DNA of 64,000 nucleotides from Diplosphaera chodatii. Lineage: Eukaryota > Chlorophyta > Trebouxiophyceae > Prasiolales > Stichococcaceae. The first letter of the stretch is position 1. Every line of letters starts with the position of its first letter. Both the position numbers and the translations under genes were made by a program. Shown piece by piece: positions 53,553 through 64,000 of this stretch. The notes beneath the pieces were generated by a model. The model worked only from the letters and a program-made list of their open reading frames with translations, was not told the origin of the DNA and made no database searches. The stretch lies in contig JAALGY010000015.1 of NCBI GenBank assembly GCA_032358165.1, forward strand, positions 1,736,001 through 1,800,000, in the 5' to 3' direction.

Positions 53553-55506
53553 TCAGACCATGAGGTCACGGCCTGCCTGCCGGTTAGCATACGTCTCACT
53601 GGCAATGCGCTTGCCGACATGCTTGCGGACACGAGTCCTAGGCTCCAGCAAGCCCCGCTTCTGCAGGCTCTTGAAGCGGTCGCGCGCCAGCATGCTGGTT
53701 GCCTTCAGACTGCGCAGGCTGCCGTTCAACTCCTCGCTCAGGAGTACATGCACGGCCTCTTGGACAAAGGGTGTCTTGCCAAGCCGCGGCGGCCCCTCCG
53801 CCTGCTTCTCCAGCTTGCTGATCTGCGTGCACAAGGGGAAAGGATCAGCGGAAGCTCACGCTGCATCCTCACGATGTGAAGTAGCATTGTTGGTTCGCTC
53901 AACGAAGCTCTCTGCAGTCATCCAGCAGGCCGCGGTCCTGCCTGCTTGCGGAGCGCTGTCGCAGCCCGCAACTCCTCTTCCGCACTCAGCTCCTCTGCAA
54001 GCTGTTTGAGCTGGTTGATGGACTTGGCCACCTCCTTCTGCTGCTTGCGTGCCTTCAGCTCGGCTTCCGCCTACGCTTGGGAGAACAGCTGTGTGCGGTC
54101 CCATGCAGCTGTATGATGTGCACCCCATGCAGCAGACCAACAGCAGTCCCTTCAGGCCAGGACGACAAACAGGCTTGACGCAGTCCACCTGCCGATGCCG
54201 CTGTTCTTTGTTGCGCTGCGTTTTGGTCTTGGTGGCCGGGATGCGCCTGTCGATGCCCACTGCGCCAGCTGCATCATCAGCCTCTTGCGGAGCCTCGTCT
54301 GCTGCCTGGTCCACCTGCCCCATCAGTGACGGTGTGTTTCTGCATCAGGGCTTGTAGTTTTTCAAGACAGCATGCAGAAAGTGGAACTGGGGAGAGTGTT
54401 GTCCCTGACACACAGAGGAGCACCTGCAGCAAGCGCAGGTCGTCCTGCTTTGCTTCGCTCGTGGCCGCCATCTCGAGCGGCTTCGGCGCCAGCTCCGCAG
54501 CAAGCTGCTTTTGCACTTCAGCCGCAACAGCTGCAGCCACGGCGTCCTGGTGCTGCCCGGCATCCGGGTTGTACGAGCACCCCGGCTGGTCCACCTCAAC
54601 CGCTGGGCGGGCAGGCGCGCTGGGCCTCCTGAGGTTGGCAGATGCCGTCCGACGAGCTGCAGCATGACAACATGCGGGCCAACGGTCAGGACGCTAAACT
54701 CAGGGGCTTGCAGAGCACAAGGTCGCAGCAGCTGCTGCATCAAGGGCTGCCGACAAGGCACCTGCGCCCGGCTGCTGCGCCTCGTCGCCCCATATGTCCA
54801 AGGCAGCTGCCTCTGTGACCGCCTGCTGCTGCTGCGGACGCTGCTGTCGTCGTGCTGCCTGCTTGGCAGCTCGCGCTGGCTTGGATGACTTGGGTGGGTG
54901 GGTGCCAATGGGCCTCACTGCGCGCCCAGCCTGCAGCACATCAGGGCTGACAGGTCCAGATGCGCAGCGGCACCACCCTGCAGTCCAACGATGTGCAGCA
55001 CAGAGGACACAGGCGGCGCTGCCATGTGCCACCCGCACCGCCAGGATGGCCTCCGACTTCAGCACCCTCTGCCGCTTGTGCAGCCGACCTTGCGCTGCCT
55101 CGGTTGCCGGCGCCGCCGGTGCCGATGCCACCTGCACAGTCGCGGGGGCATCAGCGTCCTCATGCAGCTGAGCACCGCTTCACAGTACAACGGGGTGGTG
55201 TTCGTGTCAGGTACGCCGGAGCTCAGTGGCGCACCTTGTCCTCGTAGAAGAGCTCGGCGCTGGGAACCTGCTCGAAGTCTGTTCCATGCAGCTTGTCGTG
55301 CGTGTCCTTCTCCAGGCCCTCTTCCACCTGAAGTATGGTCACGCCAACGTTCAGACTGGCAATGCGAGAAGCACAGCAGACGCCTTAGTTCAAAAGGGCA
55401 CGGCTGCGGCAGCCGCCACTGGGCAAAGTGCTCAACACCGCACGCTTACAGTCTCATCCGTATCCCTCCTCTTCCTCCAAGCCTTCTTGCTGTGCTTCGT
55501 AGGCAT
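53553..55506 (-). CDS. NOP53: Ribosome biogenesis protein NOP53 (GLTSCR2-like)
   Basis: Eight exons: 55,450-55,506; 55,235-55,327; 55,039-55,131; 54,719-54,930; 54,424-54,628; 54,189-54,314; 53,942-54,070; 53,553-53,822; 394 residues. It starts MPTKHSKKAWRKR, like other NOP53 proteins (short basic KKAWR). Then VPSAELFYEDK, RVLKSEAIL, LDIWGDEA, VEVDQPGCSYNPDAGQHQ, TKTQRNKEQRHR, a coiled region (QQKEVAKSINQLKQLAEEL) and a conserved C-terminus with SEELNGSLRSLK and DRFKSLQKRGLLEPR. NOP53 is a nucleolar factor that recruits the exosome helicase MTR4 for 5.8S/25S rRNA maturation. The intron at 53,941 has a GC donor (CAG|GCAGGA); without it the frame stops after seven codons. Converges with VPS60, whose stop is 173 bp away. 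Confidence 0.92.
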
Positions 55507-56171
55507 CGCTGCGAGAAGGTGGACAACGGTCGTGCTATAGAAGTGCACGCTGGGGCTGCAACGACGATGGACCCGACTGTGGCCAGGGCTCCCGTTTATG
55601 TGTGCACGTGCACATGCAAATTTTGCAAAGGTTGCTTCAGAATCCCAGCAACATGGTACGTGCAGCTGCCTGCAAGTGTGAATCGAGCCAAAGCAAAGGC
55701 CAACACCTGCAGTACAGCTTGCTGGCTGTTGTACGGGAGCATATCTTCTAGGTGCATCACGATCACCTGTTGCTGCACTACAAATCTGTCATTGCATTCA
55801 CCCAGCTCCTTGCACTGGTGCGTTGCGGCCGCTGTGTCCCGTGCTCTCGCTCTTGTCCCCGCAGCACAGTGTCACAAAAGCCCAGCACCTTCACTCCAGT
55901 TGAATGGTGTGATTGCTTTGTATGTGCACTGAGAGATCGTCGTGACCGGCTCGATGCTCTACTAGCATCTTGTCAAACACGCTATCGCGCACACTATGCG
56001 TGATGTCGTTGGCGTTCCTCAATGTACACGATTGCCACGATTACTATAGAGCTTGTTGCATCCAGGCGTGTGGGCTGTAGATTCAGGGCTCATAGCATTG
56101 CGACTTGCAGAGGTGCACACCGTGTGTTTGATACACGGGCTGTCTCACGCCGTGCCTGACTCGCCGTATCA
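55507..56171. promoter_or_regulatory. Divergent intergenic region NOP53 / transporter
   Basis: About 665 bp between the NOP53 start (-) and the transporter start (+). It should hold both promoters; no specific element is recognised. Confidence 0.5.
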
Positions 56172-57597
56172 ATGGCCTCGAGCAACGTCAAGGCTGCCGG
56201 CACCATGCTATGGCCCATACTGGCGCTGTTGGCATGGTCTGTGGCGTCGTCACTCATGATTCTAGGTGCGGCTGCGTGCATGAACAGGGATGCGGACCAT
56301 CATCGTCAGACTCGTCTGACAGGCTTGCTCATCCGCGCGATGATGGGATGGACGCTCTGGATGAGCGGATGTTCAGTCTCGTGCTGTGGGCGCCTCAATC
56401 AAAACAGGCTCCCCTGATATGTAGGTCACAAGATTGCCATGGTTGACAAAGGGTTCCACTTTCCGCTGACACTCACAGCTGGCGAGCAGCTTGCATCAGC
56501 GCTCGCAGGTCTGCCACCGGTCAAGCAGCTCTGCCATTTTGAGGGAATGTGCATGAACTGAGTGGGTCACGCGTGAAGCATGGCACGATTCAGACAATGT
56601 GCGAGCTGAGCCTGGCTGCACAGGTGTGCTGCTGTCCAAGGCGGGTGTCCTGCCGCTGGGCAAAGCGCCGTCAGCAGGCGTGTTCCTGCTGCGGGTGCTG
56701 CCATCGGTCGTCAGCTTTGCTGGCACGCTGTACCTGGGCAATCTCGCATACCTGAGCCTGTCAATGGCATTCATTCAGATGCTCAAGGCCATGGTGCCCG
56801 CCATCACCCTGGTGAGGTCATGACGTATGCCTGCTGACGCTGGAGCAGCTCTGCCTGTTTGCAGACCCCAGAGCATGACTAAAGGCACTTGCTGCAGGTG
56901 CTGTGCCTTGTGGGCGGCCTGGAGCGCTTTTCGCTCCCTGTGCTGACCAGCATCACCGCGATCACCGTCGGCACCAGCCTGCTGGCACTCCTGGAGATGG
57001 GCACCGCGTCCTTCAACATGGGCGGCTTCATCTCGTTCACGGCATCCGCCTTTCTGGAGTCCCTGCGCGTCGTGCTCGTTGACGTGCTCATGGGCCAGCT
57101 CAAGTACAATGCCGCCGAGGTGCGTCTTCTGTCGTTCTTGTAGGTTGCACAGGCATCGAGCTGTATGATGGCAAACTGCATCAGGCTGCTGGTGCCCGGC
57201 TGCGCAGGTGCTGCTGTATGTGGGCCTGCCCACAGGGGCAGTATTGAGTGTGGCCGCGTGGCTGGTTGAGGGCGAGCGGCTCGCAGCATACGGCTTCCGC
57301 ATCGCCCTGGACAACCCGAGCATCTTTGCCGCCCTGGCTGTCGCCAGCGCCAGCGTCAACCTCTTCAGCTTCCTTGCAATTCGATTGACATCCAGCCTGA
57401 CGTTCAAGACCGTCGGCTGCATGAAAAATGTATTTGTCGTGTACATGGGCGTGCTCATGGGCGACCAGGTGACTACGATGCAGCTTGTGGGCTACCTCAT
57501 TGCTATCGCCGGATTTGTGAAGTATACATTTGAGCAGCAGCGCACACGGCAATCGCGATTGCAGCAGCAGAAGACAGCCGTCAAGAAGGCCCAATAG
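56172..57597 (+). CDS. DMT-superfamily transporter (triose-phosphate / nucleotide-sugar type)
   Basis: Five exons: 56,172-56,265; 56,425-56,508; 56,624-56,811; 56,898-57,119; 57,208-57,597; 978 nt, 325 residues, normal for the TPT/NST family. About ten hydrophobic segments are visible, including LWPILALLAWSVASSLMIL, FLLRVLPSVVSFAGTLYLGN, VLTSITAITVGTSLLALLE and LVGYLIAIAGFVKYTF. Family motifs: GFHFPLTLTAGEQ in helix 2, LSMAFIQMLKAMVPAITL, and LTSSLTFKTVGCMKNV before the last helices. The C-terminal tail is basic and Gln/Lys-rich (QQKTAVKKAQ), possibly cytosolic. The fold and family are clear; the substrate and the membrane (Golgi/ER or plastid) are not, and no transit peptide is seen. Confidence 0.9.
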
Positions 57598-57835
57598 CTA
57601 CTAGCAGCCGTAAACTTTTGCAGTGCGATCAGAACTGATATTAAAGTGCAGAGAGTCAACTTGACATTATTAACACACCAGAACTAAGTTGCCCTTCCAG
57701 CGTTGAGGGTTGCAGCGTTGCGACAGCAGTGAGCATGTGTGACAGCAATGTGCGAGGCATTCTCACGGTCCGTGACAGTGCAACAAACACCGCCAAAGGT
57801 CACAACACCATTATGGACCAGTTTATTTTTGACCA

Positions 57836-60800
57836 CACTGCAGCCCCTTTGTCATCGACCACACCGCAGCCCCTTTGTTTTTGACTGAACATGCTCCCTT
57901 CGATTGCCCCTTTGTTGTTGACCACGCCGCAGCCCCTTTGTTATTGACTCAACATGCTCCCTTCGATTGCCCCTTTGTTATTGACCACGCCGCAGCCCCT
58001 TTGTTATTGACTCAACATGCTCCCTTCGATTGCCCCTTTGTTGTTGACCACACTGCAGCCCCTTTGTTGTTGACCACACTGCAGCCCCTTTGTTATTGAC
58101 CACACCGCAGCCCCTTTGTTTTTCACTGAACATGCTCCCTTCGATTGCCCCTTTGCTACTGACCACACTGCAGCCCCTTTGTTGTTGACTCAATCACCTA
58201 ATCGTATGCAGCACCGGTCAACAACAAAGGGGCCAAACGCGTCATCATTATCCAGCACCAGGGTCAACAACAAAGGGGTCCAAGTGTCATCAGTAAACAA
58301 AGGGGCACAGGCAACAAACAACAAAGGGGCCGACGGCGTCAGCCCCTTTGTTATTGACCACGCGACTCTATTTCGTGGTCAACAACAAAGGGGTCCACCG
58401 CATCATCAGTACACTGGCACCGGTCAACAACAAAGGGGCTGCAGTGCTTCGTCGGTACACTTGCACGAGTCAACAACAAAGGGGTACCGTGCTCAATTAC
58501 AAAGGGGCAGCCGGCATGGTAGATGTCTCGCCGCAGCCCCTTCGTTATTCAGTCAATCGTCCCCTTTGTTATTGACCCAATCCAGCCCCTTTTGTCATTG
58601 ACTCCATCTGGACCCTTTGTTATTGTCTCAACATGGGCCCTTTGTAATTGATTCACTGGTTTTGAAGCAATCAGCATCTTGTACTGCATGGTCAGCAACA
58701 AAGGGGTCCACCGCGTCATCAACATGATTGCACCGGTCAACAACAAAGGGGCACAGTGGTCAACTAACAAATAATAGGGCTGCGGTGAGGGTCCACGATC
58801 GAATCACAACGACGCTTTGACGCTCGGCCATTGTTGTCCTTGTCTCACGCAAGCCCTTTGTTATTGACCATTGTTCGCCCAATGACCCGTCACGACACTG
58901 CGCCCCTTTGTTGTTAAGAACTCGGCCCCTTTGTTGTTGACCACTCTGGTCCGTTTCTTTTCAACCATGCAACAACGAAGGGGCTCCGGGTCATCGTTAC
59001 TTTACCGTGGTCAATTACAAAGGGGCAGGAGTCTGATCAGTTGGGTTGCGTGCAGACGTAAGAGTGCCTTTGTTGTTTTGACCACTGTGCCCCTTTGTTG
59101 TTGTCCGCAGAACACAATAGCGGCGCCGGTCCCGATCGTTCGATTGATTGAGGTGGTTACATCCCATATACTCCACTGGTCACACAACGGTCCCGATCGT
59201 TCTGCGGTTGTCCGCGTCGGCGGCGCTCGGACAATATTGGGCTCGGAAAATCAAAGTTTGACCGGGCCCCGGGCCACGATGACCCGAGTAGTCGCGCGTT
59301 CGATCCCGGTTCGATCCCCGCTAGTTGCACTCGTTGCTAGTATGACTCGGAACCCCTTTGTATTTAGAGCGGCGGCCCTTCGTTGTTGACAATCGTAAAA
59401 AACAAAGGGGCCGCGTGAGACAACAGAAAACAGAGACACCCAACAGAAAACAGAAAGACGAAACAGAGAACGCCCAAAAGAGAAAACAGAAAGACAAAAA
59501 CAAAGGGGCAGCGGTGAGGCAAAGAAAAAACAGAAAGACAGAAAACAGAGAGTCAACAACAAAGGGCGCCCAAAAGAGAAAACAGGAAGACAGAAGACAG
59601 AAAGACAAAAACAAAGGGGCCGCCGTGAGGCAACAGAAAACAGAGAACATCCAGAGAAAACAGAGACACAGAAAACAGAAAGAGAAGACTGATGGTCCAC
59701 AACAAAGGGCGCCCCGCTAGCTTGACTCGGAACCCCTTTGTAATTAGAGCGGCGGCCCTTCGTTGTTGACAATGGTCAACAACAAAGGGGCCGCCGTGAG
59801 ACGACAGAAAACAGAGACACCCATAGAAAACAGAAAGAGAAGACCAATGGTCAATAACAAAGGGGCGCCCAACAGCGAAAACAAAGAAAGCCACAAAAGA
59901 AGACAGAAGGAGAAAACAGATGGTCAACAACAAAGGGGCCACTGATCGAGGAAACGAACTGAGCTCCGACACGATACAAAGGGGCGCCGCGGCGGAGAGC
60001 TGCCGCCTAAACGTAACCGTCACCTTTGTTACCGACCACGGTGCCCCTTTGTTATTGACCATGGAGTGACCGGAAGGCTGATTGCTTCAACAACAAAGGG
60101 GCCCTGCGTGAAACGATAACAAAGGGGCTTTCAGAGACAAAACAACAAATAGATGGTTGCCTGGGTCGACAACAAAGGGGCTGCGGTGTGGTCGATAACA
60201 AAGGGGCCGCAGTGACAAAACAACAAACAAGGTCCCCCTTGTTAGTTGTTGACCAGTGCAAGTTATTACTGCTGGCGCCGTGGACCCCTTTGTTATTGAC
60301 CATGCAGTGACCAGAAGGTTGCCTGAGTCGAAAACAAAGGGGCTGAGTGTGGTCGATAACAAAGGGGCCGCAGTGAGATAACAACAAAGGGGACCCCTTT
60401 GTTCTTGACCGGTGCAAGTGCATTACTCCTGACGCTGTGGACCCCTTTGTTGTTGACCACACCGTGACCAGAAGGTTGCCTGAGTCGAAAACAAAGGGGC
60501 TGCGGTGTGGTCAAGAACAAAGGGGTCCACAGTGAGATATTAACAAAGGGGCTCTGCGTGAGACAACGACAAAAGCGTACTGAATGGCTGCTGGATACTA
60601 CTGACGCAGTGGACCCCTTTGTTGTTGACCACAAAAATAGAGTGATGTGTTCATTAACAAAGGGGCCCGGTGTGGTCAATAACAAAGGGGCTGGAAGCGA
60701 GGCAATAACAAAGGGGCTCTGCGTGAGACAACGACAACAGCGTACTGAATGGCGTCTGGATACTACTGACGCAGTGGGCCCCTTTGGTGTTGACCACAAA

Positions 60801-61912
60801 AAATAGAGTGATGTGTTCATCAACAAAGGGGCGCGGTGTGGTCAACAACAAAGGGGCTGCCGTGTGGTCAATAACAAAGGGGCTGCCGTGTGGTCAATTA
60901 CAAAGGGGCGCGGTGTGGTCAATAACAAAGGGGCTGACGACGTTGGCCCCTTTGTTATTGACTCATATTCAATTTACTGATGACGCTTGGACCCCTTTGT
61001 TGTTGACCGGTGCAAGTGTCGGTAATGATGACGGGGTGTACCCCTTTGTTCTTGACCGGTGCAAGTGTACCTCTGACGCCGTGGACCCCTTTGTTGTTGA
61101 CCGGTGCAGCATCCGAAAGGCTGACTGATTCAACAACAAAGGGGCCGCCGGCGTGGTCAATAACAAAGGGGCAATCGAAGGGAGCATGTTGAGTCAATAA
61201 CAAAGGGGCCCTGCGTGTGGTCAACAACAAAGGGGCTGACGACGTCGGCCCCTTTGTTGTGTATTGCCTGTGCCCCTTTGTTGTTGACTCATATCCAGTG
61301 CAAGTGCAAGTGTACTGATGACGGGGTGGACCCCTTTGTTGTTGACTCGGTGCAGTGTAATGATGATTCGTTTGGCCCCTTTGTTGTTGACCGGTGCAGC
61401 ATCCGAAAGGCTGATTGAGTCAACAACAAAGGGGCTGCGGTGTGGTCAACAACAAACGGGCAATCGAAGGGAGCATGTTCAATCAATAACAAAGGGGCTG
61501 AATGGTCAATAACAAAGGGGCACCGTGATGAGTCAATAACAAAGGCGGATTTGCGATCAATAACAAAGGGGCACACGGTGCGTCAATGACAAAGGGGCAG
61601 ATTGAGTCAACAACAAAGGGACTGCCGGCGTCCACAACGGTTGCGTTGCTGGTGTCAGTGAAAGTCAGCACGCTGTGTCTTGTTGATCGCCCCCAACCCC
61701 TTTGTAGTTGAGCGCGGTACCCCTTTGTTGTTGCATTGGTCTAGTGTAATCATGACACTTGGACCCCTTTGTTGTTGACCGGTGCCAGTGTACTGATGAT
61801 GCGGTGGACCCCTTTGTTGTTGACCACGAACTGGAGTCGCGTGGTCAACAACAAAGGGGCTTGGATGGGTCAATAACAAAGGGGCTAAGAAACGTCAATA
61901 ACAAAGGGGCAC
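57836..61912. repeat. Array of a 16-bp repeat, CCCCTTTGTTRTTGAC, in both orientations
   Basis: Roughly 80-90 copies by eye of a 16-bp motif, with the core CCCCTTTG almost invariant and the TTRTTGAC half more variable. Copies are separated by spacers that fall into families: a 10-bp CACACYGCAG (26-bp period, tandem at 57,835-58,190), a 21-bp TCAACATGCTCCCTTCGATTG-type (37-bp period; not written further),and ~29-bp spacers beginning CGGTGCAAGTG. Blocks of copies face one way, then flip (C-strand 57,836-58,195; G-strand 58,220-58,520; mixed later). A purine-rich sub-block lies at 59,395-59,935. 58,770-59,340 has only a few copies. The array fills the space between two convergent genes. No ORF in it is credible. 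Confidence 0.9.
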
Positions 61913-62231
61913 CCTGTTCACACCGCAGCCAGTCTGTCCTGTCCGTCAACTCAGCCCGACGATCGTGCCGTTGTCATCATCGTGTCGATGTCAAAGAATG
62001 CCGGCCGGGTGGAAGCCCGGGAATCGTCGGCATATCGCCATCCAAAACTACCAGGAAGCCAGCCCCAATGGACGCTTGTATCTGCAGCGACACAAGGCGG
62101 CAATCAGCTGGACGGCAGACCGACCGAGAAACACAAGCAGCAAGCACACCTAATAAGGGCGTCGCACATGGTACATATGCTGAGAGTACTGTCCAGAACA
62201 TATACACAAACCTCACCCAGAGTGCTGGACT

Positions 62232-62973
62232 TTATCGTGACTTCTTGCCGTCCTTCTGCAGCGCCTTCACCTCCTTGTCTGAGAGCACCTTCACATGGGC
62301 CAGCAGGCGTGCCTGTTGCACAGCAGCACCATGTCACCACTAGTTCCGAAAATGCCTCACGTTGTTGCGTCTTGTGCATGGTAGTGGTGTCGATGCATCT
62401 GATCAGGCTTTGCTCCGGCAGACTGCAGGACAGACCTGCCGTGCAAGGCCGTCATTGCGCAGCTGCAGGAAGCACCCCATCGCTCCTGTCGACACATCGG
62501 CTCGTCGAACACCACTCACTGTCTGCTCACAGCGTGGCTGAACAGCAGACAGCCCGGCATGAGCACAGCACCTCACCTATGAGTGACCCATTCAGCAAGA
62601 TGCCCGGAGCAGCCTACGGGCAAATTCAGCAGGACTCAGTACGTCACACAGCAGGCATGAGACGTTGCTGACTTGTGAAAAGTGTACAGCTTTATCATCT
62701 GATCACCTGGTTGAATTGCACCAGCGAGTACACCCAGTCTGCAAAGCGGGTGTTGCTGATGCGGTACTTTCGCTCCTGAGCATCTGCGATGGTAAAGACT
62801 CCCACACCCGCAACCGCCACCACCAGCAAGCAGGCCACGAAGCCGACCCGATACAGCCACTTCATCCGGGGCGACAGCATCTTGTACTCTGGCTGCTGCT
62901 GCTGCTGCTGCGGGGGCGGCGGAGGCGGCGGCGGCGGCGGACGCGCCCCTGCAGCACGTCCCCTGCTGCTCAT
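62232..62973 (-). CDS. Small two-span membrane protein, unknown function
   Basis: Four exons joined by phase and GT-AG signals: 62,707-62,973; 62,577-62,613; 62,436-62,485; 62,232-62,312; 435 nt, 144 residues. The N-terminus has ten Pro followed by six Gln. The first hydrophobic segment (YRVGFVACLLVVAVAGVGVF) is followed by a conserved-looking polar stretch (RKYRISNTRFADWVYSLVQF). A second, weaker hydrophobic segment (APGILLNGSLIGAMGCFL) leads into a basic C-terminal helix (VLSDKEVKALQKDGKKSR). I do not recognise the family. The exon chain closes in frame at each of three junctions, which supports a real gene. ATG at 62,973 is the only in-frame ATG before the hydrophobic core with a following Pro/Gln tract; a further upstream exon is possible. 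Confidence 0.7.
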
Positions 62974-63478
62974 GCCTTGATACGGGCTAGCAGAGAGTTG
63001 ATTCTGACGGATCGTTGAGCCGTGTACAGCCTGAAGTTTTGGCGTGCAGCGCACGGCAGATGCTGAGCGCGGCGGGACTTGTCTGAACACCGGCGATCAA
63101 CACTCTGCGTAGGGGTGGCTTGCCACCGGCAGTACTACAACAATGGGCTAATTGCCACGCATTGTCGTGAATATTTGTGATGTCGCAAGCCATGTGTAGG
63201 AACGCCATTGGCCAGTTGCATGATTGCCGAAACTGACTGGAAGCAGGAAGACGACAGCTGAAGTCCTGGCTGAGCTCCTGGCTGGCTGACTCTGCCGGGT
63301 CCTGATCAACACGGCAACTGTTGTTTAGACTATCGAAAACATCCAACCGACGTGATCTGCTGCTGAGCCAATGTGCGGCTGCGGACCAGCTGAGATCGCT
63401 GAAGATCCTGCTGCACCGCAGGTGTCAAAGCCGCCAATCTTACTGTATGTAGGCTAGATAGTACACCATTTGCAAGTT
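62974..63478. other. Intergenic, about 500 bp
   Basis: Between the peroxiredoxin 3' end and the small membrane protein start (both minus). It would hold the membrane-protein promoter. A 119-codon minus-strand frame (62,987-63,346) has no recognisable domain. Confidence 0.45.
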
Positions 63479-64000
63479 CTAGCATTTCAACGTCTTCATC
63501 ATGTCCAGGATCGACTCTGCAGAAGACTCCTTGACCTCCGCGAGGTTGGCCTCCACCTTCTGCGTAGAGCAATGCACATGGTGTTGCTGCCACGGCCCCC
63601 ACTTGACAAGTGTACATGAAGCAACAGCGCAAGCATGAGTGGGGTCAGCGCACCAGCTTGAGGAGGATGCCACCATCGACCAGCGCCGCATACCTGCGAC
63701 AAAGCCGAAATGCTTGCAGCCTGTGATGCCACACACAGCATGCCCCTGTACATATATGCGCATGCACCTCACCTCTGAGACCGCGGCCCAGCTGCAGACG
63801 TGTCACCAGTCTTGGCTGGAATGTCCAGGCCCAGCATGCGCGTCATGCCGCCATGTTCATCGGCAATCAGGGCAATCTGCGGAAAGACATGAATGCACAT
63901 CGGTCTTGCTCACATTAATAAAACACACTGCAGCGCCTGCACTGGTGGAGCCGCGTCCCGTACTTGGCTGTTGGCATTGCCGTGCTTCTTCGCCCACTCC
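63479..64000 (-). CDS. Type II (PRX5-like) peroxiredoxin, C-terminal part
   Basis: Partial gene; the 5' part lies beyond the window end. Exons visible: 63,964-64,000 (continues), 63,773-63,876, 63,654-63,693, 63,479-63,559, all GT-AG with matching phases. The encoded residues EWAKKHGN, IALIADEHGGMTRMLGLDI, GPRSQRYAALVDGGILLKL and ESSAESILDMMKTL follow the C-terminal half of type II peroxiredoxins (ADGNGEFTKALGL, RSRRYALLVDDG, SSAEDML in relatives). The peroxidatic Cys would be upstream and is not seen. Such enzymes reduce peroxides with thioredoxin or glutaredoxin; localisation cannot be judged without the N-terminus. Confidence 0.82.

Noticed and set aside
59290..59340. tRNA gene or SINE remnant at a doubled TTCGATCCC
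   Set aside because: No acceptor stem or other arms can be paired around it; no similarity to SINE-T beyond the B-box-like bases.
57836..61912. CRISPR-like array (constant repeat with spacers)
   Set aside because: The genome is eukaryotic, repeats flip orientation, the repeat is only 16 bp, spacers vary in length and recur as families, and there are no cas genes.

Overview
The window looks like nuclear DNA of a green alga (Chlorophyta, most likely a trebouxiophyte or chlorophycean; inferred from protein types, GC-rich intron-dense genes and the LINE families, not from any database search). It has three parts. (1) About 1-39,600 is a dense nest of retroelements with almost no host genes. (2) About 39,868-57,597 is an ordinary compact gene region with short introns. 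(3) About 57,836-61,912 is an unusual array of a 16-bp repeat between two convergent genes, followed by two more genes running to the window edge.

Retroelement region. Four families can be separated by their 3' tails; the names here are working names. LINE-A has ORF1 plus an endonuclease/RT ORF2 and a TGTCAAA-type tail; one full-length copy with both ORFs open lies at 21,999-27,407 (minus strand). LINE-B has an endonuclease, an RT with HADD at motif C, a long proline-rich C-terminal region and a terminal zinc knuckle, with a CATCTA-type tail. Its longest copy runs from 29,705 down to 17,017, and three 5'-truncated head-to-tail copies lie below it (12,082-16,994; 7,728-12,059; 722-7,705), plus part of a fourth. 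Removing the nested insertions and their target-site duplications leaves exactly 3,494 bp in each of the three units. SINE-T is a ~225-bp SINE with a tRNA-like head and an ATTCC-type tail (11 loci). The C-element is a non-autonomous retroposon with a (CAAA)n tail; one subfamily carries a 92-bp VNTR at its 5' end, an arrangement reminiscent of primate SVA elements. Target-site duplications at many junctions allow the order of insertion to be read. A nested LINE cluster of this kind resembles the LINE-rich centromeres reported for Coccomyxa (Zepp) and Chlamydomonas (ZeppL), but that is only an inference here.

Gene region, in order: a DUF393/DCC-family protein (-), a DUF3456/canopy-like ER protein ending in SDEL (-), a DBP5/LOS4-type DEAD-box mRNA-export helicase (+), a (6-4) photolyase/animal-like cryptochrome (+), the PTS2 receptor PEX7 (+), the ESCRT-III protein VPS60/CHMP5 (+), the ribosome-biogenesis factor NOP53 (-), a sugar-phosphate/nucleotide-sugar type DMT transporter (+), a small two-span membrane protein of unknown function (-), and the C-terminal part of a type II peroxiredoxin (-) cut by the window end. 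Most exon chains were worked out by hand from splice signals, reading phase and family conservation; they close in frame with lengths normal for the families. Six of about 60 introns appear to be GC-AG, a high fraction, and the photolyase gene has a 9-nt microexon.

The genes are unrelated housekeeping genes with no operon-like logic. The most unusual structures are the 16-bp repeat array, the VNTR retroposon (whose VNTR monomer is partly homologous to LINE-B coding sequence), the SINE that inserts as partial head-to-tail dimers, and the exact 3,494-bp LINE-B array with a 22-bp SINE-matching filler at every junction.
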